The position numbers were made by a program, and so were the translations under genes. A model generated the notes under the pieces. The model had not been told where the DNA came from. It saw nothing but the letters and a program-made list of their open reading frames with translations, and searched no databases. Shown piece by piece: positions 14,852-28,400 of a DNA stretch of 49,880 nucleotides; the stretch's first letter is position 1; the number at the start of each line of letters is the position of its first letter. The stretch comes from Saprospiraceae bacterium (GTDB lineage: Bacteria > Bacteroidota > Bacteroidia > Chitinophagales > Saprospiraceae): the NCBI GenBank assembly GCA_020630495.1, contig JAHDBH010000014.1:2527-52406 (forward strand), in the 5' to 3' direction.

Positions 14852-15775
14852 ATGGAATTAGTCATCAGCAAGTACATCGTTTACATCTATCCATTCTTAG
14901 CTGTTCTCCTCATCGTGGAGTTCATGATCGCCCGAGAGCAATTTATCAAGAAGGAAACGTGGGGATCGCTAGCCATTGCCCTCGGAGCTACGCTCATGGC
15001 ATCAGCGATGAAACTGGTAGCTCTGACGATACTGATCTTTGTGTTCGAAGCTACTAAGGATTTGCGTCTAGATCTCTTGGGCTATGAGACATTCGGCTGG
15101 GCATGGTATGTGTGGATCTTTGCTATCCTCGGAGATGACTTCAACTTTTACTGGCATCACAGACTGTGTCACGAGGTGAGACTGCTCTGGGCACTTCATA
15201 TCCCTCATCACAACAGCGAGACATTCAACTTTACCGTAGCGCTTCGCAATGGCTGGTTCATGTTTTTCTGGAAGCCCAGCCTGTGGCTCTGGATGCCGCT
15301 TGTAGGATTTGAGCCAGTGATGATAGCTACTGCGCTGATTATCAACAGTACCTACCAGTACTGGCTGCATACTACGATGATTCCTTCGCTAGGCATACTA
15401 GAGAAAGTCTTTAACAGTCCATACCTCCACGTGGTCCATCATAGTTCCAATGTAGAATACATGGACAAGAACCATGGAGGCATCCTGGTCATCTGGGATC
15501 GCATATTTGGTACATATCTCAAGCCTATCAAAGGACTCACACCTCAGTATGGTGTCACTAAGGGTCCAGGCAGCTACAATCCATTCATTGCTAATGTCCA
15601 TGAATTTGGCAATATATGGAAAGATGTGTCCAAGGTGGATCGCTGGGCAGATAAGATTAAGTACATCTTCTACCCTCCAGGATGGAGTCATGACGGCTCT
15701 ACCATCACCGCCAAAGAAATGCAGCTACAACTAGCGCAAAATCGACTGCGTGTGGATGAGGCGAGGCGGTACTAG
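14852..15775 (+). CDS. Sterol desaturase/fatty acid hydroxylase family membrane protein
   Basis: A 307-residue integral membrane di-iron enzyme. Three to four hydrophobic segments lie in the first 95 residues and around 140-170. The histidine boxes are HHRLCH (102-107), HIPHH (116-120) and HVVHH (193-197). The usual fourth-box-like aspartate segment MDKNHGGILVIWDRIFGTY follows, which is characteristic of the Bacteroidota subfamily. Lipid or sterol-like/carotenoid hydroxylation is the family activity; the substrate cannot be told. It is transcribed alone, divergent from the patatin operon. Confidence 0.88.
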   Translation: MELVISKYIVYIYPFLAVLLIVEFMIAREQFIKKETWGSLAIALGATLMASAMKLVALTILIFVFEATKDLRLDLLGYETFGWAWYVWIFAILGDDFNFYWHHRLCHEVRLLWALHIPHHNSETFNFTVALRNGWFMFFWKPSLWLWMPLVGFEPVMIATALIINSTYQYWLHTTMIPSLGILEKVFNSPYLHVVHHSSNVEYMDKNHGGILVIWDRIFGTYLKPIKGLTPQYGVTKGPGSYNPFIANVHEFGNIWKDVSKVDRWADKIKYIFYPPGWSHDGSTITAKEMQLQLAQNRLRVDEARRY

Positions 15776-16426
15776 TGTGCCTTTACGACCTACTTTGAGT
15801 GATCCTACTCTAGGATATCTTGCGGAATCCCGTCCGACGTCAGCCGGAAGGATTGCCCTGCGCTGATGAGCATCATTCTGTGGCGTGTGCATGTGACAGC
15901 AAGGTGCTGGATCGAGCGAGATAGTACGCGATATACAAATTGCGCTGCCTGAACTAGACATGTTGAGCAGATCTCGTCGTATAGCTTCATGGTACTGATG
16001 ATCATTGTCCTAGAGCGATTACAATCGCTCTCTATCGCACGATGTGTCACTATTATCAGCATTGATAGCATTGCGAGCTTGCGCCTTGTCCGTGAGTCAA
16101 TTACTCTACCTTGCTGCAATGCGTCCTGAGCGAGTCTTATCACATATTCCCTTCATGCCATGTTGCATTCTAAGCGTTGCCTAGATCTATGCTATGAGAT
16201 CTGACAGTCTTGGATGAGGATGGCGAATCATGTGTGCGCCACATGCATGTCATCATAGATTGCTAAGTGAGGCTGACAGTGGCAAGTGAAGCTCCTGTGC
16301 AGGGTGGGACGATGCGGCTTGACTTTGGGATAATCATGTAGATAGATAAGCCCATGTCTCTATGATCACCTTCTTCTGTACGTCTAGTTTAAAAGGTGTC
16401 CTTCTTGGGAATTGCTCCAAAGAAAA
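15776..16426. other. Gene-poor region of about 650 bp
   Basis: No convincing gene. Short open frames on the minus strand (a 112-codon one at 15805-16143 and a 76-codon one at 15731-15961) compete with each other and have no family resemblance. A 9-bp inverted repeat, agagcgatt and aatcgctct with a 2-base spacer, lies at 16012-16031. The base composition is similar to the neighbours. It may be a decayed gene or a long 3' region of the divergent units. Confidence 0.5.
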
Positions 16427-16456
16427 AGGCCCGTTGCACTTTAGCGCAACGGGCCT
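16427..16456 (-). terminator. Intrinsic terminator of the giant HYR gene
   Basis: AGGCCCGTTGC (16427-16437) pairs perfectly with GCAACGGGCCT (16446-16456) across an 8-base loop. On the minus strand the stem is followed by TTTTTCTTT, a classical rho-independent layout. It begins 26 bp after the stop codon. Confidence 0.9.
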
Positions 16457-16481
16457 GTATAGCTCTGTGATCTCTAGCAGA

Positions 16482-19400
16482 TTAATCTACTACGATCATC
16501 TTCTTCACTTCTGTATAGGCATCCTCACCCGATGTTGGCACTGCCGTCATCTCATAAGGGTACACACCGCCCGCTCCAAGCTCACTGCGCTTGATGGTGA
16601 TAGTATGAAGGCCAGCGCCATATACGCCCTCGATCACTTTGACGACTCTACCGAGCTCATCAGAAATAGCAATCGTGACATCGCTTTCTAGCCCGAGACT
16701 AAACTCAAACTGCGTCTGCTCATCAAATGGGTTTGGCGTATTCTGCTCAAGCGACCAAGCGTAAACCGTTGCAGCCTCTGGCTGAGTCCAGTCCAGCGCT
16801 ACGCCAAGTTCTGCAGATGCCTCAGAGTATGCCTCGATGGTTGTGATATCATCGGAGATACTGAAAATGTCACTCAGAGCGATATCCATTTCCATCAATG
16901 GGCTAAATGTGAGAGTAAATAGCACCTCGTCATCGGCGATGGTCTTGGCTACACCTCTACTCCAACTCATGCTCATGAGTCCATCTGCAGATTGCAGTGC
17001 ATTCACGAGACCAGGGTGAATGTCAAGTGCTCCACTCTCGATCGTCTCAAAGTCCATCAACTGAGCATCCCACTTCCATGTGAGCTGATATCCCAGCATA
17101 GCTTGGAAATCACGAGCTCTTACTGGAATCGTGATCATTTCACTACCGTCCAGCTGCTGCTCCTCTATAGCTAGCAAGACTACCTCGTCATCCGTACGAT
17201 CCGTGGTACCCACTAGAGAACTAGTCACTGCGTCGCCTGTGAGATCACCCACTTTGATGGCTATGAAGTTGTTATCGAGATCTTCCTCAGCTGTAAAGTC
17301 CAGGAGCTCCACTATCTCTATGAATGGCCATGGACTCGTAGGATCATCAAACGTCTGATCTTCTACACTGAATCTCCAGCTAGTGTTCTCTGGGAACTCA
17401 GTGTATGAACCGAGTAGGAGTTTTCTCAATTCTGCTATGTCAATGGCTGATACAGCCTGATTATTATTGACATCTGCTGCGATGTACTCATAAGGGCTTG
17501 TAAATCGCTCTAGTCCCAGGATGTGCTTCTGGATCTTGACGATATCAAATGTTGATATACCGTTCTTTGGATCATCATTCTTAAACGCCGATATGAGGTA
17601 ATCATCCTTATGCGGCTGATTATCAAAGATGTAAGCACCATCAGCTGGAGTAAGCATACTCGATAGGAGACCTATGGTAGTGGAGAGATCTACTTCTACG
17701 CCTTCTACGGTTTCCAATTCCTTGGTGTATATGACACCAGCTATCGTACCGCTGATGCTGTCACATACATCATTATTGTCTTGGATAAAGATGAAGGTCT
17801 CACAGAAGTCCTGATTCCCAGCAGCATCTGTTACCCATAGCTGGAGGGTCTGCGTACCTAGATCATTACAAGTGAATGAAAGATTCGTATCATCGACATC
17901 TTCGGAGAAGCTGACGGTGACATCGCCACAGTTGTCATCGCTACCAGCGTCAAACTCAGATGCCCAGATGGTCACCTCGCCTACACTTTCCATGATTACC
18001 GTGACCAGGCCACTGAAGCACTTAGGACTTGGCTTCTTACAGTCCTCCAGGACAAATATCTGCTCTACCGTGGTAGTGTTTCCACATCCGTCCTCGGCAG
18101 TCCAGATGATACGGTGTCTACCGAATGGATATGTTCCAGAGGCATCAGCACCTGGAGCAATCACATCGATATCACCATCGTCAAATGCATCAATCTGGTA
18201 GCTCACCGCTACATCAGCAGAACAATCATCCGATGCAGTTACAGTCAATTCTATAAATCCTTCACATGTCGTAGCTGCACTATCACAAGCCTCTACTGTA
18301 TCATCAGCGCCCTCGATTACAGGAGCGATGTTGTTACTCAACTTGATGATCTGCAGATCAGTCCAGATACCGGCGCCTGTGTCTTCATCATACTGACACC
18401 AGTCTAGCACCTTCCATGTACGGAAGATCTTGAGACATGCATCAGCATCATTGGTAAAGAGCTCATCCTCAAAACTGATAAGAATATCGCTACAGATGGC
18501 TCCATTCACCACTGGCTCACCAGTCACAGACGGATCATCCTCTAGATCTTCCAGACATACGTCTGAGCGATCTACATCAGATGGGAATCTAATGTCGGAC
18601 TCTGTAGTAGGATCACTATTGACCAAGAAAATCTGTTGTCTACAAGTATTCGTCAGGCCTCCGCGATCTGTGACGGTGAAGATTCTTGTGATCGTACCCT
18701 CACCACACTCAGCATCAGCCATATTAATCTCTACATCTAGGGTGAATGTACAGTTGTCAATGGCTATCGGAGCACCGTAGGTCTCATCGCGTGGATTTTC
18801 GAGCGCTCTCATGTCTATCTCTTCACCACAATCAAGAGTGATATCGTCAGGACATAAGATGAATGGAGGTAGTTTATCCTGTACTGTGATATTGACCGTA
18901 CAGTCATTGAATCTACCGAAGAACTCACCACCTGGTCTCATATCACGTGCACTTACCACACCTGGCCCTGGATCCACATCAAAGACTCTAAGAGTAACCT
19001 CGATCTCGCGACCTATGTCACTACAGCTGAAGTTGACCTGGTCGTCATATCGATTGGGACCAGGATTTCTTCTGACTTTGAAGAACACATCGTGGCAGTT
19101 ATCAAAACTTCCATCATCAAAGGTTTCTGAAAAGACCGTAGCTGCACCAGACTCATTGAGACTGACCACTGTATTTTCATCGCATATTGGAATCGGTGGG
19201 AAGTTGTCCTCTACTGTAATCGTGATAGTATGGACACTTATGTTTCCACATTCGTCCTGCAGGAAGTAGCTGAGTTCGGTTTCACCCTCGGTGAGGTCAG
19301 AGAGCACAAACTGATTAGGACCTAATACGAGGATGGTACCATCCGTAGCACTGATCGTATAGTCAAATTCTGAGCACTCGTCTACCACAGTCGGAACTGG

Positions 19401-22400
19401 CACTGCATAATTGGCAAAGCACTCGTCACTCGGACTTTGCAGCGTCACATCTTCAGGAGCTATGACTTGAGGACCATCTGTGTCCCATACAAGGATACGC
19501 TGTATGTGAACTATAGGATTGATACCTGGCACAGGATCTTCGCATAGATTACTGATCTTCCAGATACGCTGTATCTCGTAGCTTCCGCCACATCCAGCAA
19601 AGATCTCATCCTCTACAAAGTAGGTGATATCACAGAATGGATTGACACCTAGCTCTAGCGGCTCACCATCAATGCTCGGGAATCCAGTATTAGAAGGATC
19701 TATGACAGACGGATTGGCAGCTACATCGGCACATGTGAATGACGGCAGATTAATATCGTCATAATTAGCTGGCCAGTCGACACTGTCGAGCTGTATGCGG
19801 TCTACGAGTATATTTTGCACGCAAGTGACCGATGTGCCATTGGCATCTGTGACCGTCCAGGTCCTTACTACAGTGGCACGAGGTGCATTACACTTTCCTT
19901 CGTCTGTGAAGTCATCTACATAGGTCACATCTGCATTGTCAACGCAGCTAAGAAGACTTGGGAAACCTGTAAATTCTGGATTAGCCAAGCCATTACATGG
20001 CACTATGGTATCTGGAGGACAGATGAAGTCAGGTATGATCTTATTCTCAACTGTCAGCTCTCCCCAGCATACATTACCTGTATTACAATCGGTGACCATG
20101 ACGATAAGCGTCTGACCGATATGGTCTGTATTGACAAATGGGCTAGATGGTATAGGCGGCGAATCCACATCTTCATGCACCGTCACTGTATAGCAGTCAT
20201 AGCATCCGTAGTTATTTCCAGAGAGGAAGAAGTCAGAAGTAATCTCTGCTTCACAATCTGGACCAAGGCTTAAGTTGATTCCATCTTGACATGCTAACTC
20301 TGTGACAGTAGAAGGGAATTCTAGAATCGTAAACATAAACTCGCAAGAGACCTCATTTCCAGCTTTATCGATGATACGTACAGTAATTGTGGTATCTCCG
20401 ATAGGCAAGAACTGACCATTTTGCTCCACGATCATAGAATCTATTTCACAGTTGTCTAGGACATCTTCGATTTCAAAGTCTTTGATGACGCCGCACTGCC
20501 CTGGCTCAAGGGTAAGAGTCCAGTCCTTAGGACAAGTGAATGTGGGTGGCTCCACGTCATCCACTGTCACAGTGAAGCTGCAGTTACTTACATTTCCAGC
20601 CATGTCCGTAATGGTATAGATCACAGTCGTGGTACCACAGCCGAATACCTCAGTGACACTGTCAGCGCACATGACGATTCCGTCGTCAGGTGTAGTCGCA
20701 TCTGGATCATCATTTACATATGACACACTGATAGTTCCCATAGGGCAATTATCTGAGATGCATGGATGAATCCAGGTATAGCTTGCTCCACAGACACCTG
20801 GATCATTGGTCAGAACTGTATCTACGAGTGGCATGAGGCTGTCATCGCAGCTCGGTAACTCTATATCCTCTATGACCACGGTGAAGCTGCAACTTGCAGT
20901 ATTGGGTTCAGCAGACTGAAGAGTGCACACGCTTCCATTGTCGGCCATTACCGTAGCTCCATCATTGAGGCTACCGATGCTAGCAGGATAATCCTCGCTG
21001 AGTACAGTCCAGTCATCACCCGAGTTCATATCACAAGTGATCGCTCTAGCAATACCTGCCGCACCGTCGCTGCTCGCTACGCTACCGCTCCAGTCATCCG
21101 CATCTACTATGGCTGCGGTGCCTTGACCTACTGGATTAAAGCCATTGGTACTTACTACATCTAGGACATGTCCATTGATACTCAGGATATATGCCGCAGC
21201 ATCACCACTCATGAGATCGACATCTGAAGCTACATTAAAGTAGTTATCAGATGGACTATCCGTGCCTTCACCGTAGTGAATGACCAGAGTAGCACCTACT
21301 GGTACTATGACTTCACCCTCTGCTGAGTATATGTCACTTCCAGTAGACACTCGCTCTATCTGGAGACACGATATGTCCACCGCACATGGTCCGTAGTTGG
21401 TGATTTCGATATAGTCATCGCTGCCAGTGCCTTCAATATAATCAGGAGAATCCACCTGACCTCCTACCATAGAGTTGTAGTCTTGGACTACCTCACTGAT
21501 CAGCAATAGAGGCTGATCTGTAGCTGTGTATGTAATGGTGTTAGTGCCTTTCGGCAAAAGGGCTGTACTCGCATCGCCAGCGCCACATGCCACGATAGCA
21601 CCGGAAGCGTCAGTGACCGTATAAAGTAGACCTATATTCTCAGGACAATTATCATCCGTGAACGAAGGCGCGATCAGATCTGCATCGATGAAGGCACCAC
21701 AAAGTCCTGGATCCGTAGCTGTAGTATCCACTTCAGGACATTCTATCACTGGAGCTTCGCCGTCATTGACAAAGATGTCAAGCGTACACTCTTCACTCAT
21801 GTTTCCACTAGCATCGATGGCAACAAATCTCAACGTAGTCTTACCTACAGGGAACATCTCACCGCTAGTCAGTCCTACATCGTCAGTTCTGATGACGCTG
21901 TCAAGCTCACAATTATCTATAGCAGCCGGAAGACTGAAATTGACAAATGCTCCGCACTGTCCAGGCATGCTCTTCACTACGATTGCTGGTCTTGGGCAAT
22001 TGAGCCAAGTCGGCTCTTCTGTATCCACCAGTACGGCAACAGTCTCACATGTATCAAGTACTCCGCCATTACTCAATGTCACCAGTCGGATGACGATGCT
22101 ATCGCCAACCTGACCACCAAATAGCACGCCTGCTTCTGGAATCTGACGCACATTGACCACGTCTCCACAGATACTGGTGCTGTCAAAGTCAGGGAGGATA
22201 TTTGGTACTTGTCCTATACATGCTCCTGCTATTGTCGATACCATTGTGTCCGCGGCACAAAGTCCAAGATTGACATTGGCACCTACCACTTCTACTGCAC
22301 TTACGCAGATGCTGGAATTACCTGCACCATCAGTGACCTGCAGGGTTATGTTGACAAAGTTTTCTGCTATATCGTCTTGAGTCAGCGCGATGCTATCCAT

Positions 22401-25400
22401 AAATGGTCCACCATCTCTGCTAATCAAGAAAGTCATTTCACCGCAGTTATCGCTGGATCCACCATCCAATTCGTCTGCAGATAGTGTGGCTTCACATAAG
22501 AGGCCTAGATCGAACACTACGTCTTGACAAACAGCGGCAGGGGCCTCCTTGTCGTTCACCACTACATCAAATGCGCAACTATCGATATTGCCTGCTAGGT
22601 CAATCACCCTAATTCGGATTTCTACAGGAGTAGTATCGACCTCAAAGAAATCACCCGTCGGATTGTCAAGCGTAAATGGACCTCCATTTACACTGTACTC
22701 TATTCTCAGTCCATCATTATCCGTACAGTTATCTGTAGCAGATATAGTTGGGAAATTGACGATTGCACCGCACCATCCGGCATCATTTTCCACTACAAAT
22801 TCTCCATCAGGGCAGCCCATGAGTGACGGCGCCTCTGTATCAAAGTCTAGGATGAGAATGGTAGAATCAATTGGCTGACAATTGAATATCGAATCCTGGG
22901 TGTATATGATGAAGATCGTATCACCAGATATGTCTGTAGGACCTGGTATGTAATCAACAATGGTCGCACTAGGATCTGTGAATGTACCGTCACCAGTACT
23001 GCTCCATTCACCTGGAACTTCTGTCGCATCTAGAGTCACTCCTATGCTCACTGTATCAAGAGCACAAGCGATGTTACCGCTTAGGATCTCTACATCCACG
23101 AATGGACATAGATCTGTAACACCACACCTGATACTCACCTCTGCGAAGCAGAAGGCTTCATTACCGCTGCTGTCCACCACTCTTACAATCACAGCGATGT
23201 CCTCAAAAGTCGGACCTACTACAGTGAGTGTAAGGCTGTCAAAGAAGTTGGTAGTATCTGTACTGATCTGAATAGAAGCAACACCACAATTGTCAGAGCT
23301 GAGAGCAGCTAAGTCCTCTGCAGTCACGTTTACACTACAGATATCATTTGCTTGCTCAAAGAATAGATTAGTACATACCACTTCTGGTACTTCCTTGTCT
23401 ACTACGATTACATCAAAGCTGCAGCTGTCAATGTTGCCCGCATCATCTATGGTGCGTACTTGAACTGGCGTAGTGTCAGCTTCAAAGAAATCTCCACTCG
23501 GATTGACTGACGTCCATCCAGCACCATCAACATTGTACTCTACACCCAAGCTATCAGTACCCGTACATCCGTCGAGACCGAATATAGTTGGTAGATTGAC
23601 GATAGCTCCACACCAGCCTAGATCATTGTCTACTACAATAGACGAATCTGGACATCCCACGAGGAATGGTAGGGCAAGATCGCTCACAGTAACTGTGAAG
23701 GAACATCCTACAGAGTTGCCTCCTGGATCCACTACAAAATACTCCACTGTTGTAACTCCCACATCAAAGTTTCTCGATGTAGAGAGATCACCTAGAGCTA
23801 TCAAGCTCCTGATATCATGAGGTCCATCTATGGATCCATCAGGATTAGTGTACTGCACCGTATAATCTACAAGTATCCCTAGTGGACAATTATCCACAGG
23901 AGTAGGATGAGTCCAATCATACTGCGCATCGCAATCATCATTTACAGATGTGACTACTGCGTCGACTGGACATATGATAGAAGGTGTCACATCATCAGTC
24001 ACTGTGATGGTAAATACGCAAGTCGAAGTATTACCAGCTGTATCGATGGCTGTCCATGTGACCTCGGTCGTTCCTAGAGGGAATACTGCTCCGTCTAGGC
24101 TCGTGTTATCAGGTGCATCATAGTCGTGTGTGAAAAGCGTCACTGAGCAATTATCCACTGCTGTAGGATCCAGTCCGTCACCGTCAGAGGTATACTGACA
24201 GTCAGCTAGCGTATCCTCGCTATCTGCAAATGTCTGATCCATAGGACAATCGATGACTGGAGCTTCTACATCGTCCACACGCACCATGAAACAACATGTA
24301 TCGCTGAGCATACCATTTTGATCTGGATCTTCAGTTTCGATCGATGTGTAGCACACTTGTGTCATACCGAGTTGGAAGATTTCCCCGCTCGCGTCATCAT
24401 CTCCCGTACTCAAGGTATCACCTTCGAGAGATATGATATGGTAAGTGATAGCGACAGGACAGTTTTCAAAGCTATTGAGTAGGCTCAATTTACCTTCCTC
24501 AGACGTCCATGTACATGCTCCTTGATCGGCTTCCGCTACGATCATATTGCCAGGACATGTGATACTCGGAAGCTCGGTGTCTTCTACGATAAGTGTGAAA
24601 TCACACGTATCTGTATTGCCTTCGATATCAGTTGCCAAGAAACTCACTGAGTAGATACCTACTGCAAGAGACTCACCCGCAGGAGGACCAGATAATTGAG
24701 TGACCGTGGCTAGACCACAATTATCGTCTGCCAGCGGAGTACTAAATATAGCGGAGCCTTCGCAGATATCCACATTACTTCCTACTCTCAAAGTATCATT
24801 ATCAGGACATGTCACGAAGACTGGATTCTCCACATCCGTCACTGAAATGGTAATCATACAAGAGTCTTTGTTCCCCTCGGCATCCATCGCTACCCATAGG
24901 ATGTCTGTATCACCAAATGGCAGATTAGCTCCATCAAGAGACGTGCTATCAGGTGCCGTGATAAAGTCATGGAAGATCATGGTACCTGGGCAATTATCAG
25001 TGAAGTTAGGATCGAGTTCACCACCCATAGGGATGAATCCACACTCACCAGGCGTGTTATCTTGATTAAGGTTGATCACATTACAGTCGAGAACTGGTGC
25101 CTCCGCATCCACGACCTCAAAGCTGATCGTACATGTGCTAGAATTACCAGCACTGTCTGTAACCGTGTAGGTCACACTGTATACACCTACATCATACAGA
25201 CCACTTGCGTCATCTGTACCGTATGGGCTATCATTAATAATAGTGAGCGAGGTATCACAATTGTCAACGCCTGTAATACTTAGTCCGCTCACTGTAGCAG
25301 CACAGGTACCCGGCTCTGTTTCAAATTGGACAAGCCCCATTACTTCAGATATATCTTGACCATCATTGAGGATGCCAGGAGATTCTGGTCTAGAAGGACT

Positions 25401-28400
25401 CCAGCTACCCACTGTACCTGCTCCTAAAAACTGCAGGCTGGTCCCTACCATGGTACTTACACTCTCACTTACTCCTATATCTGCAGACAGTTCTCCAGCT
25501 GCAGGACCGTTGGAAGCGGTGAATGTGCCTTCATAGCTGATAAACTGCAACAATTCACCATCACATACAAGAGCGACACCTTCAGTACCTTGAGCGATGC
25601 CTACAGTAAATGTTGATACCACTGCACCAAAGCCATCACCTTCATCAGGTATGATCTCGCCGCTGAGCGTATCCGTACCATAGAATGCACCGCTGAATCC
25701 GTCGTAGAGATATACAATACAGTTACTCAAGTCAAATCCAGCAGGGCCAGCTATTTCTACAAATTCGCCGACGTCAGCAAAAGCATTGTCATAGTGAATC
25801 TCATTAATCCATGGAGTAGTAGGTAGCGCAGCCAAATCAGGACATATGGCCATGGGTGCTTCTACATCATCCACAGTGACTTTATATTCACACGTATCTG
25901 ATAATCCAGATAGGTCTGTAACTATAATGGTAACCGTATTTTCTCCTACAGGGAAGAATGCTGTATCAGGTACGCCTATCGATAGAGAATCATCATTGAT
26001 AGCAAACTGGATGAGAAGATTTCTGGAATCTGTACAGTTCTCAAAGACTTCGAGCTCAGGTACATCTATGACTGCGCCACACTCGCCAGGATCGTTATCA
26101 GCGTGCTTGTGTGCTGGACAGATAATGTCTGGTGGAAGTAAATCTTCCATATAAAAGACCTCGACACTATCGCTTTGCATACAGAGACTATCCTGGGTGG
26201 GTCTGAGAGTATAGAATAATCTCACAGAGCCGTTGGCAATATCCTCTGGACTCCAGAAGTATTCTGTCTCTCTGGATGGAAGATCAAAGAAAAACCCTGT
26301 ACCAGATGTACTCCAGAGACCTCTTATCGCATCATCATCAGGATTAGTCACAGCGAATACTTGCGACGTCTGATCTGGACTGCAGATTGTATTGGTTTCT
26401 ATAGTACCTACTTCCACGCTAGGGCACTTAGGTACAGTGACTAGCAGTCTCTGGTCTTCACAGATGCAATTTTCTTCACCATTGCTGGCCACTTGATTAA
26501 ATGCCACTATGACACCATTTTCTATATCACAGACAGCATCAAAATCACCTTCAAAATCAACTGTATCGCCAATTGCTATAGGGCCTTGTATAAATATGCG
26601 TTCTACACTCTCACCGAGGCTCTCACCTTCGTCGTCAGCGCAGAATACATCTATAATTAGCTGCTGATCGGCACTCACAGGCAGTGAATCTACTGTGAGG
26701 CTACCTGCATAAGCAAAGTCAGCAGTAGACCTGCATACAAGGGCAAAGTCAGTGAATGTAGCAACTGACCTTCTCACGCGGAAGTCCTGTGCTATAAAGC
26801 CAGTCGTCGTGCGCAGTGTAAGGCAAAATCCTCCTGGCTCTGTGGCACAGGGCACATCTCCCACGGTGGAAATGCTTCTAAACTCGATAGATCGACGAGC
26901 ATCACACATGATATCCTGACTCGCTTCTATCGCAAGGTCAAAGGATGTGGTGACAATTCCCATAGAAAGGTCTATGGGCGTCTCAGGAAAGCTCAAAGCG
27001 ACTCGGGTGAATCCAGAGACTGGATTTGTCCTAGCGTACTCAAATTCCAAGCAAGTATTGTCATCAACAGAGGTACACATGAAGAGTGACTCATCAAAGG
27101 TAATTCCTGGATCAAGAATGATGAATAGCGTGTCATTGGGCTTAGTAGCGGTCTCAATGAAGCTGGCCAATGTTATTTCTGTACTGATGATATTCGCCTC
27201 GCATCCTTGAAGTATGCTATCGGTCGCTATGTCCAACTCAAATTCAGCAAGATATGGCGGATCGGCACCTTCTACACGGATATCCGCCGATCGTATGGTA
27301 ATCTCATCGTTAATAGCTGGCTCGCCACACGGCCGCAAACCTTCACCTATAAATCGAAGATTTTCACCCGATGTGAAATCACAATCAGTCTCCACAATGA
27401 CTGTGAAATATACAGCACGAAGATTGGGATCAATCTCATCCAGAGTTCCAGGTAATCCTTGTTCCCCTACGGCTGAGTGATCTTCTATAAAGTAGGTGAG
27501 GACGTTGCCCTGAACGGAAGGTGTGAGAAATTCTGTGTTGCCACTATTGAGAGGATACTCCACAGAGACTGGTCTGATCACTGCTCCAGTGGGCACTACT
27601 ATGGTAAATACTGGCTCATTGAGAAAGGCCGCCTGAGCACTATTAAACAATACGAGAAATGTATCACTACTACAGAGATCAATCGGCAACTCAGGATCAC
27701 GATCGATAGCGAGCTGGACCTCAGAAAGTTGCGGCTCAGCTACTATAAAGGTCGTATCCTCTACACACGGTGCTGAGCCTGGATCCATAGGGAAAGCGGC
27801 ACACTCCCATCCTAGTTGGACCAAGACACTATCAGGAGGACACTGTGATATAACTCCAGTGACCTCTATCTCTTGAGTTTGTCTGCGTAACAAAGCTTCA
27901 TTAAGTCTGATCCAATCACCTTTGATATAAGGTATAAATGGAATCAAGGTATCAGCGGCTACATCCCTTACATCAAGGAGCTCTATACTGGACGCTCTAT
28001 CCTCAAATGCCAACCAAAGATTAAATCCATTGACATTGGAGATATTTCTTACATCTAGATTCCATGAGACTGTATCCTGCCCTGCAAATTGATTACCGCT
28101 GAGATTTTCTATCTCGTATATAGGTAGCTGGTGCGACACTGCCTGTGTTCCCGTACGAATCACTGGCTCAAAGCATGATGTGTCATGTGCATATGCGTAC
28201 TTCTGGGCATGATGCGTCACTCTGATAAAGCCGTCCTTACTGCGGCAGCTAGGCGTGAAACTTGGTCGGAAAGTATATCCAGATTCTAACTGCTGAGGAC
28301 CATTTTGATCTCCCTTAGGCCAGTCACCTGGATTATACCAGGTAAATCGCTGCAAGGTGTCATTGCCAGATACTCTATCTGGCTCGCCTACGAAGGTTTG

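Noticed and set aside
16012-16031. Inverted repeat as terminator
   Set aside because: 9-bp arms with a 2-base spacer, but no T-run on either strand and no gene ending close by; left as an unexplained palindrome.
15805-16143. Minus-strand 112-codon frame in the gap
   Set aside because: Composition is random-like, it competes with another frame at 15731-15961, and it has no recognisable domain.
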